Of a stretch of DNA of 64,000 nt, positions 28,918 to 38,437 are shown in pieces. Position numbers and translations under genes: made by a program. Location of the stretch: the NCBI RefSeq assembly GCF_024721115.1, contig NZ_JAMDHK010000017.1, forward strand, positions 49,678-113,677. The letters run 5' to 3'. The notes beneath the pieces were generated by a model. The model was not told the origin of the DNA, made no database searches, and was given only the letters and a program-made list of their open reading frames with translations. The first letter of the stretch is position 1; every line of letters begins with the position of its first letter. Source of the stretch: Salipiger pentaromativorans (GTDB lineage Bacteria > Pseudomonadota > Alphaproteobacteria > Rhodobacterales > Rhodobacteraceae).

Positions 28918-29542
28918 CGCGGCCCTGACGCTGCATCAGCTTTTCTCTCCGGCCTTCCCGGTGGGGGCCTTTGCCTATTCCCATGGTCTGGAAACCGTGG
29001 TGCAGGCCGGGCAGGTCCGGTCGGCTGCGGAGATGCAGTCCTGGCTGGAGGCAGTGCTGCGCCACGGCGCGGGCTGGTCGGACGCGGTGCTTCTGGCGCA
29101 GGCGGCGCGGGGCGGGGATGCGGAGGCGCTTTCCGAGCTGGGCCTCGCGCTCTCGCCCTCCGCCGAGCGGCGTCTGGAGGCCGAGCAGCAGGGTCGGGCT
29201 TTCGCTTTGACCGTCTCGGAGGTCTGGGGCGTGGCGATCCCGCCCGCGCCCTATCCGGTCGCGGTGGGGTTGGCGGTAGAGGCGCTGGGTCTGCCGCTCG
29301 CCGAGGCGCTGCGGCTCTATCTCCAGGCCTTTGTGTCGAATCTGGCGGGGGCTGCGATCCGGCTCATCCCGCTCGGCCAGACCGAGGGACAGCGGATCGT
29401 CACCGCGCTGGCGCCGCTCTGCGCGTCGCTGGCGAAACAGGCGGAAACCGCCTCTCTGGACGAGATCGGCGGCTTTGCGCCGCTGATCGACATTGCCAGC
29501 CAGCGTCATGACATGCTCTATTCCCGGCTCTTCAGATCGTAA
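28907..29542 (+). CDS. ureF: Urease accessory protein UreF
   Basis: A 211-residue helical protein that joins UreD and UreG in the activation complex and gates nickel transfer. [19 protein letters not shown] and [20 protein letters not shown] are UreF signatures, and the C-terminus [14 protein letters not shown] is the conserved end that contacts UreD. The ATG at 28907 lies inside the His-rich tail codons of ureE. The longer open frame upstream is an out-of-frame reading of that repeat. Confidence 0.95.
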   Translation: MTTDAALTLHQLFSPAFPVGAFAYSHGLETVVQAGQVRSAAEMQSWLEAVLRHGAGWSDAVLLAQAARGGDAEALSELGLALSPSAERRLEAEQQGRAFALTVSEVWGVAIPPAPYPVAVGLAVEALGLPLAEALRLYLQAFVSNLAGAAIRLIPLGQTEGQRIVTALAPLCASLAKQAETASLDEIGGFAPLIDIASQRHDMLYSRLFRS

Positions 29543-29553
29543 CGGAGAAAAAT

Positions 29554-30186
29554 ATGGCATCCCCGAACGGACCTTTGCGCGTGGGGCTCGGCGGCCCGGT
29601 GGGCGCGGGCAAGACCACGCTGACCGCGGCCCTCGCCCGCGTCTTGCGCGACCGGCTGTCGATGGCGGTGGTCACCAACGACATTTACACGCGCGAGGAT
29701 GCCGAAGAGCTGATGCGCCAGCAGGTGCTGCCGCTCGACCGGATCAAGGGGGTGGAGACCGGAGGCTGTCCGCATACGGCGATTCGCGAGGATGCCTCGA
29801 TCAACCTCGCCGCCATCGCCGAGCTGAACGCATCCTTCCCGGATCTCGATCTGGTGCTGATCGAATCGGGGGGCGACAACCTGTCGGCGACCTTCTCGCC
29901 GGAGCTGGCGGATGTGACGATCTATGTGATCGACGTCGCGGCGGGGGAGGAGATCCCGCGCAAGGGCGGCCCGGCGATCACCAAATCGGACATTCTGGTG
30001 ATCAACAAGACCGATCTGGCGCCCTATGTGGGCGCCTCGCTGGAGGTTATGGAGCGCGATACCAAAAAGATGCGGGCCGGGCGGCCCTATGTCTTCGCCT
30101 CTCTGCGTCAGGGCAAGGGGGTCGAGGAGGTGGTTTCGCTGCTCGCCCGGATCGGCGGGCTGCCGCTGGTCGAGGCGGCGGAGTAG
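29554..30186 (+). CDS. ureG: Urease GTPase UreG
   Basis: A 210-residue SIMIBI GTPase that drives nickel insertion into urease. P-loop [13 protein letters not shown] near residue 10, the metal-binding CPH in [28 protein letters not shown] and NKTDLAP (guanine specificity) are all intact. It is the last urease gene and converges with thyX. An 83-base palindromic repeat lies between them. Confidence 0.97.
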   Translation: MASPNGPLRVGLGGPVGAGKTTLTAALARVLRDRLSMAVVTNDIYTREDAEELMRQQVLPLDRIKGVETGGCPHTAIREDASINLAAIAELNASFPDLDLVLIESGGDNLSATFSPELADVTIYVIDVAAGEEIPRKGGPAITKSDILVINKTDLAPYVGASLEVMERDTKKMRAGRPYVFASLRQGKGVEEVVSLLARIGGLPLVEAAE

Positions 30187-30222
30187 GCGCGGATTCTCCG
30201 GCCACGGCGCGGGCGTCGTCGC

Positions 30223-30305
30223 CGGGACGCCTCCGGCGGGCGTATTTTCCGAAGAGAAGAAGGGCAGGGGCGCGCTCTTGCTCTTCTTCTCTTTCCAAAT
30301 ACGCA
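30223..30305. repeat. Palindromic intergenic repeat, copy A
   Basis: An element between convergent ureG and thyX. The outer arms GCGTATTT (30240-30247) and AAATACGC (30297-30304) and the inner arms AGAGAAGAAG (30253-30262) and CTTCTTCTCT (30283-30292) fold into a long hairpin. It is flanked on the left by GACGCCTCCGGCGGGC. A near-identical inverted copy is at 37965-38053. Partial copies are at 35254 and 51564. It may act as a bidirectional terminator. Confidence 0.8.
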
Positions 30306-30355
30306 CCCTTGCGGCGGTTCCGCCAGAGCGGGTTTGCCGGTGAGGCGCGGGCGGG

Positions 30356-31264
30356 TCAGCCTTCCAGCAGCGCCTGGAACTCGCGCCACTCGCCCTTGGA
30401 CATGCCGGAGGTTTCCTGCGTGACCGCCTCGCCGGTCAGCATGCGCCGCACGCAGTCCATCGCCGTGCGCGACATCGTTGCGCCGCCCATGCGGTAATCC
30501 TCGAAGGCCTTGTAGGCGAAGGGCACCCAGTCCTTGACCAGCTCGCAGATCGCCTCGGCATAGACGCGGATTTCGTATTGCGCATGGGCGTCGGCGCGCA
30601 GCCGCAGGAAATGCAGCAGATTGTGCAGATCCACCTTCCAGTACCATTGCGTGTAGATATTCGCCGGCAGGTTCATTCGCGCCAGCTCGCGCGCCAGCCC
30701 CTGCTGCCCTTCGGTCGAGATCATCTCTTCGTAATGGTCGTAGGCGCGCATGGCGTCGTCGCGCAGATAGCGCAGCACCCGCTCGGCCTCTTCGCCCGAC
30801 AGCGCGCTGCCCCGGCCCTGGTTGTTGACCTCGGATTGCGCCGCCAGCGCCTCGGGGGCGGGGATATAGAACTCTCGGTCCATGATCGAATAGCGCGCCG
30901 AATATTCGTTGACGTTGGCGGTCCGGTGGCGGATCCACTGCCGCGCTACGAAGATCGGGAGTTTCACATGCAGCTTGATCTCGCACATCTCGAAGGGGGT
31001 CGAGTGCCAATGGCGCATCAGATAGCGGATCAGCCCCTCGTCGTTCGACACCGATTTGGTGCCCTTGCCATAGGAGACGCGGGCGGCCTGGCAGATCGCC
31101 GCGTCGTCGCCCATGTAATCGACCACCCGGACGAAGCCGTGATCGAGCACCGGACGCGCGGTGTAGAGATGCGCCTCCATGCCCTGCGAGACGGCACGCA
31201 GGGTGGGCTGCGGCGTGCTGCGCTGCGCGTCGATTTCGGCCTGCTGGTCGGGGCTGAGGGGCAT
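30356..31264 (-). CDS. thyX: Flavin-dependent thymidylate synthase
   Basis: A 302-residue FAD- and NADPH-dependent enzyme that makes dTMP from dUMP with methylene-tetrahydrofolate. The ThyX motif [11 protein letters not shown] is near residue 110, preceded by [18 protein letters not shown], and the C-terminal [14 protein letters not shown] is typical. It is longer than the minimal ThyX, as in other alphaproteobacteria. ATG 31264 is chosen with GGAAAGAG upstream. The longer open frame is spurious. It converges with ureG and is divergent from gloA. Confidence 0.96.
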   Translation of the reverse strand: MPLSPDQQAEIDAQRSTPQPTLRAVSQGMEAHLYTARPVLDHGFVRVVDYMGDDAAICQAARVSYGKGTKSVSNDEGLIRYLMRHWHSTPFEMCEIKLHVKLPIFVARQWIRHRTANVNEYSARYSIMDREFYIPAPEALAAQSEVNNQGRGSALSGEEAERVLRYLRDDAMRAYDHYEEMISTEGQQGLARELARMNLPANIYTQWYWKVDLHNLLHFLRLRADAHAQYEIRVYAEAICELVKDWVPFAYKAFEDYRMGGATMSRTAMDCVRRMLTGEAVTQETSGMSKGEWREFQALLEG

Positions 31265-31477
31265 GTCGAATCTCTTTCCGGTAGCTGAGTCTCTGGCGAC
31301 TATATCTGGTTGCTTGCCGGGGAGAAACGACAAGATGGGGTGGGGTATTTGCCGTGTAGGCGCCGTGCCGGGCCCGTGCAGGGCGGCAGGGCCGACATGT
31401 CGTGAACGCTCGGCTCTCGACATCCGCGCCGGGCTCTCTACTCTCGGAAGGACAGAGAGACCGCAAGGAGGCATCGC

Positions 31478-31912
31478 ATGGGCATCCGTTATCTGCACAC
31501 CATGGTCCGGGTGAAGGATCTGGAGAAATCGCTCGCATTCTACAAACTTCTGGGACTGAAGGAGCGCCGGCGTAGCGAGAGCGAAACGGGCCGTTTCACG
31601 CTGGTGTTTCTCTGCCCGCCGGAGCAGGACGACGGCACGGCGGATGTGGAGCTGACCTATAACTGGGACGGTGACGAGGGGCTGCCTTCGGATTCGCGAC
31701 ATTTCGGCCATCTCGCCTATACGGTGCCGGACATCTACGCGATGTGTCAGACGCTGATGGAGAATGGCGTCACCATCAACCGGCCGCCGCGCGACGGGCA
31801 CATGGCTTTTGTGCGCTCGCCCGACAATGTCTCGATCGAGCTCTTGCAGCAGGGCGACGCGCTGCCGCCGCAAGAGCCCTGGGCCAGCATGGAGAACACG
31901 GGCCATTGGTGA
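31478..31912 (+). CDS. gloA: Lactoylglutathione lyase (glyoxalase I)
   Basis: A 144-residue VOC-fold enzyme that isomerises the methylglyoxal-glutathione hemithioacetal to lactoylglutathione. Motifs are [18 protein letters not shown] (metal His 7), [19 protein letters not shown] (metal His), and [14 protein letters not shown] with the last metal Glu. Length and metal positions fit Ni-type bacterial GloA. GCAAGGAGG precedes the ATG. The next gene starts on the GTGA that overlaps its stop. Confidence 0.95.
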   Translation: MGIRYLHTMVRVKDLEKSLAFYKLLGLKERRRSESETGRFTLVFLCPPEQDDGTADVELTYNWDGDEGLPSDSRHFGHLAYTVPDIYAMCQTLMENGVTINRPPRDGHMAFVRSPDNVSIELLQQGDALPPQEPWASMENTGHW

Positions 31913-32631
31913 GAGGCGCCGCCCTCCGGGTCGCGGCGCTGGCCGCGCTGGGCCTGATGCTCTGGGCCGGAGGGGCGCGGGCCGAGGATTGCCGGCTGGC
32001 CTTGCTGCTGGCGCTCGATGTCTCTTCCTCGGTGGATGACAGCGAGTATCTTCTGCAAAAGCAGGGGCTGGCCGGAGCGCTGTCGGATCCGGATGTCCGC
32101 CGCTCGATCTTTGAGGGCGAGGGCCGGGTGGCGCTGGCGGTCTACGAATGGAGCGGGCGCCGGCAATCGGCGGTGGTGCTCGACTGGACGCTGCTCGAGG
32201 ACGCGGCGGCGCTGGACGGCGCCGTGGCGACCGTGCTCTCCGCGCCGCGCAGCCATAACCGCTTTCCCACGGCGATGGGCTATGCGCTGGGCTATGGCTC
32301 GGCGCTGATGGAGCGGGCGCCGGGCTGCGCGCGCAAGGTGATCGACGTCTCGGGCGACGGCATCACCAATGACGGGTTCCGCCCGCAGCAGGCCTATGCG
32401 CATTTCCCGTTCCAGAATGTCGTGGTGAACGGGCTGGCGGTTCTGGGCTCCGACCCGCGGGTGGTGGAGTATTTCCGCGGCGAGGTGGCGCATGGCCCGG
32501 GGGCGTTTGTCGAGGTCGCGGAAGGCTATGAGGATTTCCGCCGTGCCATGACGCTGAAACTCTTCCGCGAGCTCAACGACATGATCGTGGGGCAGCTTCT
32601 GCCTGCGGCGCGCGGCCTGGACGGTCAGTAG
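31909..32631 (+). CDS. DUF1194 von-Willebrand-factor-A-like secreted protein
   Basis: A 240-residue protein with a Sec signal ([20 protein letters not shown]) and a VWA-like fold. [18 protein letters not shown] gives the metal-ion-dependent adhesion site DxSxS, and [15 protein letters not shown] the later Asp strand. This is the DUF1194 family, common in Rhodobacterales and of unknown function. Translation starts at GTG overlapping the gloA stop (GTGA), so it is coupled to gloA. The 3' end overlaps the convergent marR-type gene by seven bases. Confidence 0.88.
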   Translation: MRGAALRVAALAALGLMLWAGGARAEDCRLALLLALDVSSSVDDSEYLLQKQGLAGALSDPDVRRSIFEGEGRVALAVYEWSGRRQSAVVLDWTLLEDAAALDGAVATVLSAPRSHNRFPTAMGYALGYGSALMERAPGCARKVIDVSGDGITNDGFRPQQAYAHFPFQNVVVNGLAVLGSDPRVVEYFRGEVAHGPGAFVEVAEGYEDFRRAMTLKLFRELNDMIVGQLLPAARGLDGQ

Positions 32632-33122
32632 ATATAGCGGATTTGGTCGGTCCAGAACCGTTCGAGCCGGCGCAGCGAACTGTTGATCGTTTCCAGCCCG
32701 TCGAGGTCGATGACCCTGCGGTTTTCGAGCCCCTCGGAATGGCGCTCGAAAAGCGTCTGCACCATATCGCGGACCTCGCGCCCCTGCGCCGTCAGCCGGA
32801 CCCGCACCGAGCGGCGGTCGATCTCGCAGCGCTGGTGGTGCATATAGCCCATCTCGACCAGCTTCTTGAGATTGTAGCTGACATTGCTGCCCTGATAGTA
32901 GCCGCGCGATTTCAGCTCGCCCGCCGTCACCTCGTTGTCGCCGATGTTATACAGCAGCAGCGCCTGCACCGCGTTGATCTCGATAACCCCGGTACGCTCG
33001 AATTCGTCCTTGATCACGTCGAGCAGCAGCCGGTGCAGCCGCTCGACCAGCGACAGGGTTTCCAGATACCCGGCCATGTAACCGCTGAGCGGCCTGTTTC
33101 CCATGGAGGCATGAATGCTCAT
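32625..33122 (-). CDS. MarR-family transcriptional regulator (LdtR-like)
   Basis: A 165-residue winged-helix regulator. NAVQALLLYNIGDNEVTAGE, GYYQGSNVSYNLKKLVEMGY (recognition helix) and MHHQRCEIDRRSVRVRL (wing with the DxRS motif) closely recall the LdtR branch of MarR proteins from Rhizobiales, which controls L,D-transpeptidase and stress genes. The target here is unknown. The AT-rich 114 bases upstream (33123-33236) hold its promoter region. A likely autoregulatory site is there but I cannot define it. Confidence 0.88.
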   Translation of the reverse strand: MSIHASMGNRPLSGYMAGYLETLSLVERLHRLLLDVIKDEFERTGVIEINAVQALLLYNIGDNEVTAGELKSRGYYQGSNVSYNLKKLVEMGYMHHQRCEIDRRSVRVRLTAQGREVRDMVQTLFERHSEGLENRRVIDLDGLETINSSLRRLERFWTDQIRYIY

Positions 33123-33236
33123 AACCGTCTCCGCCTGTTCTCGTTGAACGGCAGGTTTGGGGGAAAAAGACCAACAATCGGTTAAATCACCTAAGATACA
33201 TAGAAAACCGCAGATTTTATGCCGGGTCTTTCGGAA

Positions 33237-33497
33237 TCAGCGGTTGCAGGCGATGCTGGCGATCTCGTCGATGAGGGGTTGCAGCGCCTCGGGGGCGGGG
33301 CGCTGGCCGGAGACCCATTGATAAAGATCCTGGTCGTTCTCCTCCAGCAACGCCTCGTAACGGTCGAGCTGGGCGCTGTCCATAGCCGCCAGCCGGAGCT
33401 CGGCGTAGCGCATGAGGATGATGTCCATCTCCTTGATGCCGCGCCGCATCGAGCGCATCGACAGCCGTTTGAGACGGTGTTCCGGTGTTTCGGTCAT
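33237..33497 (-). CDS. sdhE: Succinate dehydrogenase assembly factor SdhE
   Basis: An 86-residue helical protein of the SdhE/SDHAF2 (formerly CptB) family, which helps attach FAD covalently to succinate dehydrogenase. The key motif MRRGIKEMDIIL, with the RGxxE signature, is near residue 17, and YEALLEENDQDLYQWVSG follows. Its ATG overlaps the stop of the upstream HTH gene in ATGA, so the pair is translationally coupled. No sdh genes are nearby. Confidence 0.92.
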   Translation of the reverse strand: MTETPEHRLKRLSMRSMRRGIKEMDIILMRYAELRLAAMDSAQLDRYEALLEENDQDLYQWVSGQRPAPEALQPLIDEIASIACNR

Positions 33498-33889
33498 AGC
33501 TCGTCCTTCAAGAGCAGGCGCAGGGTCTTTTCCAGCCGGCCGAGCTGGTCGCCCGCCGTCTGGATCTGGGTCTTGAGCGCGCGGATTTCCAGCAGCGCCT
33601 CGTTCACATCGGCGGGCAGCACCGGCTCGCTCTCTTCGGGGCCCGAAAGCCCTTCGCCTTCGCCGGTCAGGAGCCACCCCATAGACACGTTGAGCAGCCC
33701 GGCCAGCATCTGCAACCGGTTCGCCCGGGGCTCGGACAGGTCGTTCTCCCAGCCTTGCAGCGTCTTGAGCTTGACGCCCAGGCGACGGGCGAGTTTCTCC
33801 TGGCCCATGCCCGCCGCCTCGCGTGCCGCGGCGATGCGGTCTCCGAAGGTGGCGGTATCGGGGCCGTACCAATCAGTCGTTCCGGTCAT
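33494..33889 (-). CDS. XRE-family helix-turn-helix regulator
   Basis: A 131-residue protein. Residues 15-70 form a Cro/XRE HTH (FGDRIAAAREAAGMGQEKLA, then VKLKTLQGWENDLSEPRANR). The C-terminal part is a predicted coiled coil (NEALLEIRALKTQIQTAGDQ). ATG 33889 is chosen with AGGAAAG upstream. It is coupled to sdhE by a four-base overlap and divergent from aatA, so it may regulate either. No ligand domain is visible. Confidence 0.88.
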   Translation of the reverse strand: MTGTTDWYGPDTATFGDRIAAAREAAGMGQEKLARRLGVKLKTLQGWENDLSEPRANRLQMLAGLLNVSMGWLLTGEGEGLSGPEESEPVLPADVNEALLEIRALKTQIQTAGDQLGRLEKTLRLLLKDEL

Positions 33890-33930
33890 CTTGCTTTCCT
33901 CCCGGCGTATCGCCGTTTCCCTTGCGGTAG

Positions 33931-35199
<1,269 letters not shown>

Positions 35200-35253
35200 G
35201 CGCGGCTGTCGGGCGCGGTGCCCCGGCAGCGGTCGGGGCGCTGAAGGCAGGAT

Positions 35254-35290
35254 GCCTCCGGCGGGAGTATTTGGCGGAAAGATGAAAGGG
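35254..35290 (+). repeat. Partial copy C of the palindromic intergenic repeat
   Basis: GCCTCCGGCGGGAGTATTT, then GGCGGAAAGATGAAAGGGCG, matches the left half of copy A with small changes. It lies between aatA and the next gene and contains the region of that gene's ribosome site. Confidence 0.6.
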
Positions 35291-35298
35291 CGCGGAGC

Positions 35299-35700
35299 AT
35301 GTCGGGCGAATTGCCGGAGTATTACTTTCGGATACGCGATAACGGGGCGACGGTGTTCCGGGTGGATTCCGAGAACCGCCAGCGGCGCATCGACATGGAC
35401 CAGATCGCCGTGGTCAACCTCAACAAAGCCGAGATCAAGCCGCATGGCGAGCGCGCGCTGAGCGATGCGGATCTGGCGGCGATCCGGGCCTGGATGGACG
35501 AGCGCAAGACGATCCTCGCGATGCGGGACATCGACGATATTCACCGCGCCATCGACCATCTCAACATGACCACGCAATGGGCGCAGACCCGCGCCAGCGA
35601 CGATCAGCTCGACGCGGTGACCGATGCGCTGCTGCTGGCCATGCACGACCTGCGCTCGGTGCTGGTGCGCAAGAAGGCCGAGCGGCTGATGAAGCCGTAG
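35299..35700 (+). CDS. Conserved-looking hypothetical cytoplasmic protein
   Basis: A 133-residue soluble protein with no signal or membrane segment. The N-terminal third is beta-rich (YYFRIRDNGATVFRVDSENR). The rest is helical and charged (DLAAIRAWMDERKTILAMRD, DAVTDALLLAMHDLRSVLVR). No domain is recognised. It lies 99 bases after aatA, within or just after a repeat copy. Its 3' end overlaps the antisense extension of the frameshifted lysE gene by 97 bases, and this overlap disappears if lysE ends at its normal stop. Confidence 0.75.
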   Translation: MSGELPEYYFRIRDNGATVFRVDSENRQRRIDMDQIAVVNLNKAEIKPHGERALSDADLAAIRAWMDERKTILAMRDIDDIHRAIDHLNMTTQWAQTRASDDQLDAVTDALLLAMHDLRSVLVRKKAERLMKP

Positions 35701-36305
35701 CGCCGCGTCGCTATCCCAGCAGCATCCAGACCGCCACAAAGGCCAAGCGCGCCCGCGAAGAGCCGGTTCAGTCGCCGTGCCTGCGCCGGATCGCGGAACC
35801 TGCGTGCCAGCCGGTCTCCGGCGGCGGTCCAGGCGGTGAAGGCGACCAGGTTGTTCAGGGTGAAGACGGTGGCGAGCGCGACCAGATCGGGCAGGTGCGG
35901 TCTGTCACCGAGGAACTGCGACAGCATCAGCGCGATGATGACATAGGCTTTGGGGTTGAGCAGCAGAAGGATGGCGCCGCCGCCGAATCCGAGCGCCGTC
36001 GCGCGGTTTTCCCCCGACAGGGCAGAGGCGCGGGCCATGGTCCAGGCGAGCCAGAGCACATAGCCGGCGCCGCCCCAGCGCAGCGCATCGAAGAGGCCCG
36101 GAAAGCGTTCGAGCACCGCAGTGGCGCCGAGCCCCAGCGCGACGGTCACGCTCCAGGTGGCCAGATGGTAGCCCAGGCTTGCGGGCAGGGTGGCGCGCAG
36201 GCCGAACCGGGCGCCGTTGGCGGCAAAGCTCATATTGCCGGGGCCGGGGCTCCAGGCCAGCGGCAGCAGGAAGAGAAGCAGGGCGGCGATGGTGGGCAGC
36301 GTCAT
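35604..36305 (-). CDS. LysE-family exporter with C-terminal frameshift
   Basis: An inner-membrane amino-acid exporter of the LysE/RhtB family. The opening LAWSPGPGNMSFAANGARFG carries the family motif SPGPN-like turn, followed by about five helices. After RLNRLFAGALGL the frame turns into CGGLDAAGIATRRYGF and some 30 more residues unlike the family. Removing one T from the CTTTGTG run (plus-strand AAA at 35738-35740) restores VAVWMLLG and a stop at 35711, the usual LysE ending. A one-base insertion or a sequencing error is therefore likely. ATG 36305 is chosen as the start. Most of the protein is intact and may still be functional. Confidence 0.85.
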   Translation of the reverse strand: MTLPTIAALLLFLLPLAWSPGPGNMSFAANGARFGLRATLPASLGYHLATWSVTVALGLGATAVLERFPGLFDALRWGGAGYVLWLAWTMARASALSGENRATALGFGGGAILLLLNPKAYVIIALMLSQFLGDRPHLPDLVALATVFTLNNLVAFTAWTAAGDRLARRFRDPAQARRLNRLFAGALGLCGGLDAAGIATRRYGFISRSAFLRTSTERRSCMASSSASVTASS

Positions 36306-36379
36306 GGCGGGCACTCTCGTCTGGCGTGTGGGGACCGCGCCTGAGTGCCCCGGGCGGGCGGTCCCGGGCGATCCGTTTC

Positions 36380-36572
36380 CTGCGCATTCCGCCCCGTCTG
36401 TCGCGGGGGAAGCCGCCTCGGCTTCTCCCCCTGACGGCGCGGCCGCACCAGGGTAAGCTGCTGAAAAACGGGATGCGCCGGGCCTTGGCTCTGTCGCGTC
36501 AGATCCCGGGCACCGGCGATGTGTTCGTTCCGAGTGGCCCCGTCCGGTCTTCCCCCGGGCGGGGCGTTTTTT
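36380..36572 (+). ncRNA. Candidate small RNA with nested hairpins and its own terminator
   Basis: The gene-free stretch 36306-36726 contains three nested pairings. GCGCATTCCG (36382-36391) pairs with CGGGATGCGC (36469-36478). CCGTC (36394-36398) pairs with GACGG (36433-36437). GGGGGAAGCCG (36405-36415) pairs with CGGCTTCTCCCCC (36419-36431, two-base bulge). A strong plus-strand terminator ends the region at 36572. No plus-strand coding gene leads into it. The 5' end is not defined. A 6S-like or trans-acting RNA is possible but not shown. Confidence 0.45.
36537..36572 (+). terminator. Orphan intrinsic terminator
   Basis: GCCCCGTCCGG (36537-36547) and CCGGGCGGGGC (36555-36565) form an 11-bp stem with one wobble pair and loop TCTTCCC, followed by G and six T. 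It is a textbook terminator on the plus strand, with no plus-strand coding gene in the preceding 830 bases. Confidence 0.85.
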
Positions 36573-36652
36573 GTTTCGGTCGCGACAATTCCGGCAATTC
36601 CGCAGGGCCTGTTCGGGAATTGGAAACGGCCCATGGCTTTCGGGACAATTTA

Positions 36653-36680
36653 TTGACTTGATTGGGAAGGTTGCTACGCT
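36653..36680 (+). promoter_or_regulatory. Sigma-70-type promoter of the small secreted protein gene
   Basis: TTGACT (36653-36658), a 16-base spacer and TACGCT (36675-36680), about 45 bases before the ATG at 36727. It sits in the most AT-rich part of the region. Confidence 0.6.
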
Positions 36681-36726
36681 GGGGCGCAGATAAATTTCCG
36701 ATCACTTGGGTTTCTCGGGGGACACA

Positions 36727-37056
36727 ATGCGCGCAACCTGTTTTCTCGCCGCTGCGGCGGCGCTGACGATTTCCGCTTCTCAGGCGCTGGCCTGGGGCGA
36801 CATGTATATGGGCGACACGACGGGCGACCCCTATCAGGAACCGCTGGTTCAGGCCTATCCCGCGCCGAACTACTGCCCGGCGGGCAAGCAGCCGGTGATC
36901 GTCGGCGGCGTGATCTGCTGTGGCGTGCCGACGGCGGGGACCTATTACAACCCGGTCTCGAAACCCAAGCCCGCGGTCAAGAAGGTGGTCAAGACCAAGA
37001 CCTATCTGCCCCGCGCCTATGCGCCGGTCGGCGAAAAGGGTGTCGTTTACAAATAA
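36727..37056 (+). CDS. Small secreted cysteine-containing protein of unknown function
   Basis: A 109-residue protein with a clear Sec signal (RATCFLAAAAALTISASQAL, cleavage near AWG). The mature part has YCPAGKQPVIVGGVICCGVP with three cysteines, then a basic tail (SKPKPAVKKVVKTKTYLPRA). No family is recognised. It is probably periplasmic or surface-associated and may bind a polyanion through the basic tail, which is inference. It has its own promoter and stands alone between a terminator and suhB. Confidence 0.8.
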   Translation: MRATCFLAAAAALTISASQALAWGDMYMGDTTGDPYQEPLVQAYPAPNYCPAGKQPVIVGGVICCGVPTAGTYYNPVSKPKPAVKKVVKTKTYLPRAYAPVGEKGVVYK

Positions 37057-37135
37057 GCGCATCGCCTTCGGGCCCTTGGCAAAGACGGTGAGGCCGCGTA
37101 TACGCGCGGCCTGAACCATTTTCGGGGATCCGACC

Positions 37136-37927
37136 ATGCAGGGCAGTGCAAATCTCAACATCATGATCAAGGCGGCGCGCAAGGCGGGCCGCTCGCTGGT
37201 GAAGGATTTCCGCGAGGTCGAGAACCTTCAGGTGTCGATGAAGGGCGCGGGCGATTTCGTCAGCAAGGCCGACATCGCTGCCGAAGAGATCCTCAAGGAA
37301 GAGCTGCTGGGCGCGCGCCCGAACTATGGCTGGCTGGGCGAGGAGGGTGGCTCCGAGGACGGCGCCGATCCGACCCGGCGCTGGATCGTCGATCCGCTCG
37401 ACGGCACCACCAACTTCCTGCATGGCCTGCCGCATTGGGCGATCTCCATCGCGCTGGAACACAAGGGGCAGATCGTCGCCGGTGTGGTCTTCGACCCGGC
37501 CAAGGACGAGATGTTCTATGCCGAGAAGGGCAATGGCGCCTGGCTGAACGACTCGCGGCGCCTGCGCGTCTCGGGCCGCTCGCGGATGATCGAGGCGGTG
37601 TTCGCCACCGGCGTGCCCTTTGCCGCGAAAAAGACCCTGCCCGCGACGCTCAAGGACCTTGCCCGGCTGATGCCGGAATGCGCCGGGGTGCGGCGCTGGG
37701 GCTCGGCGGCGCTGGATCTCGCCTATGTGGCGGCGGGCCGCTACGACGGTTATTGGGAGCGCGAGCTGAATCTCTGGGACATCGCCGCGGGTTACCTCAT
37801 CGCGCAGGAGGCCGGTGCGCTGGTCGAGGGGGTGCGCAAGGATCAGGAGCCGCTCGAGACGGGCGCGATTCTCTGCGCCAACAATGCGATCTTCGACGGG
37901 TTCGCACGGATCATCCGCGAAAGCTGA
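37136..37927 (+). CDS. suhB: Inositol monophosphatase family protein
   Basis: A 263-residue Mg-dependent phosphatase of the SuhB/IMPase family. Metal-site motifs are GEEGGSEDG (near residue 67), WIVDPLDGTTNFLHG (near residue 82) and the later WDIAAGYLIAQEAGALVEG. It hydrolyses inositol phosphates and related sugar phosphates. SuhB also takes part in rRNA antitermination in E. coli. The gene ends beside palindromic repeat copy B and converges with the GFA gene. Confidence 0.93.
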   Translation: MQGSANLNIMIKAARKAGRSLVKDFREVENLQVSMKGAGDFVSKADIAAEEILKEELLGARPNYGWLGEEGGSEDGADPTRRWIVDPLDGTTNFLHGLPHWAISIALEHKGQIVAGVVFDPAKDEMFYAEKGNGAWLNDSRRLRVSGRSRMIEAVFATGVPFAAKKTLPATLKDLARLMPECAGVRRWGSAALDLAYVAAGRYDGYWERELNLWDIAAGYLIAQEAGALVEGVRKDQEPLETGAILCANNAIFDGFARIIRES

Positions 37928-37964
37928 CCCGCGCCGCGCCGGCGGAAAGCGCCGGTCGTTTCTT

Positions 37965-38053
37965 GCGTATTTGGAAAGAGAAGAAGACAGGGGCGCCTTT
38001 TCCGGCCTGCCCCTTTCTTCTCTTTGACAAATACGCCCGCCGGAGGCGTCCCG
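37965..38053. repeat. Palindromic intergenic repeat, copy B (inverted relative to A)
   Basis: The reverse complement closely matches copy A at 30223-30305. GCGTATTT (37965-37972) and AAATACGC (38029-38036) are the outer arms, GGAAAGAGAAGAAG and CTTCTTCTCTTT-like inner arms follow, and CCCGCCGGAGGCGTCCCG closes the right side. It again sits between convergent genes. Confidence 0.8.
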
Positions 38054-38068
38054 CCCGTGCCGTCGGGC

Positions 38069-38437
38069 TCAGAGATCGGAGGGGTGGTTGACGCCGTCGT
38101 TCCACGGGATCGGTTCGTGATCTGCCGGGTTCACCCCTTCGAGCGCGCCCATATTGACCCCGTATTCGTTCGGGTCCGAGCGCCGCTGGTGATACATGTA
38201 ATTCCCGCAGACCGAGCAGAAATAGTGCTTCGCCGTCATCGTGCCGAACTGGTAGAGCGTCAGCTTGTCGGCGCCGCGGACCACCTCGAGCCCGGAACGC
38301 GGGGCCGAGACATTGGCGGCGCCACGGCGGCGGCAATAGGAGCAGTCGCAGCGACCGGCCGTGGCCAGCCCGTCCGAGAGCGTCACGCGCAGCTCGACGG
38401 CGCCGCAATGGCAGGTGGCTTTCATCGGGTCTGTCAT
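38069..38437 (-). CDS. GFA-family (CENP-V/glutathione-dependent formaldehyde-activating) protein
   Basis: A 122-residue zinc protein of the GFA fold. Zinc ligands are visible as CHCGAVEL (near residue 9), CDCSYCRRRG (near residue 31) and CSVCGNYMYHQ (near residue 75). The family includes Gfa, proposed to promote the formaldehyde-glutathione adduct, but most members have unknown substrates. ATG 38437 overlaps the stop of the upstream rhomboid gene by four bases, so they form a small operon. Confidence 0.9.
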   Translation of the reverse strand: MTDPMKATCHCGAVELRVTLSDGLATAGRCDCSYCRRRGAANVSAPRSGLEVVRGADKLTLYQFGTMTAKHYFCSVCGNYMYHQRRSDPNEYGVNMGALEGVNPADHEPIPWNDGVNHPSDL

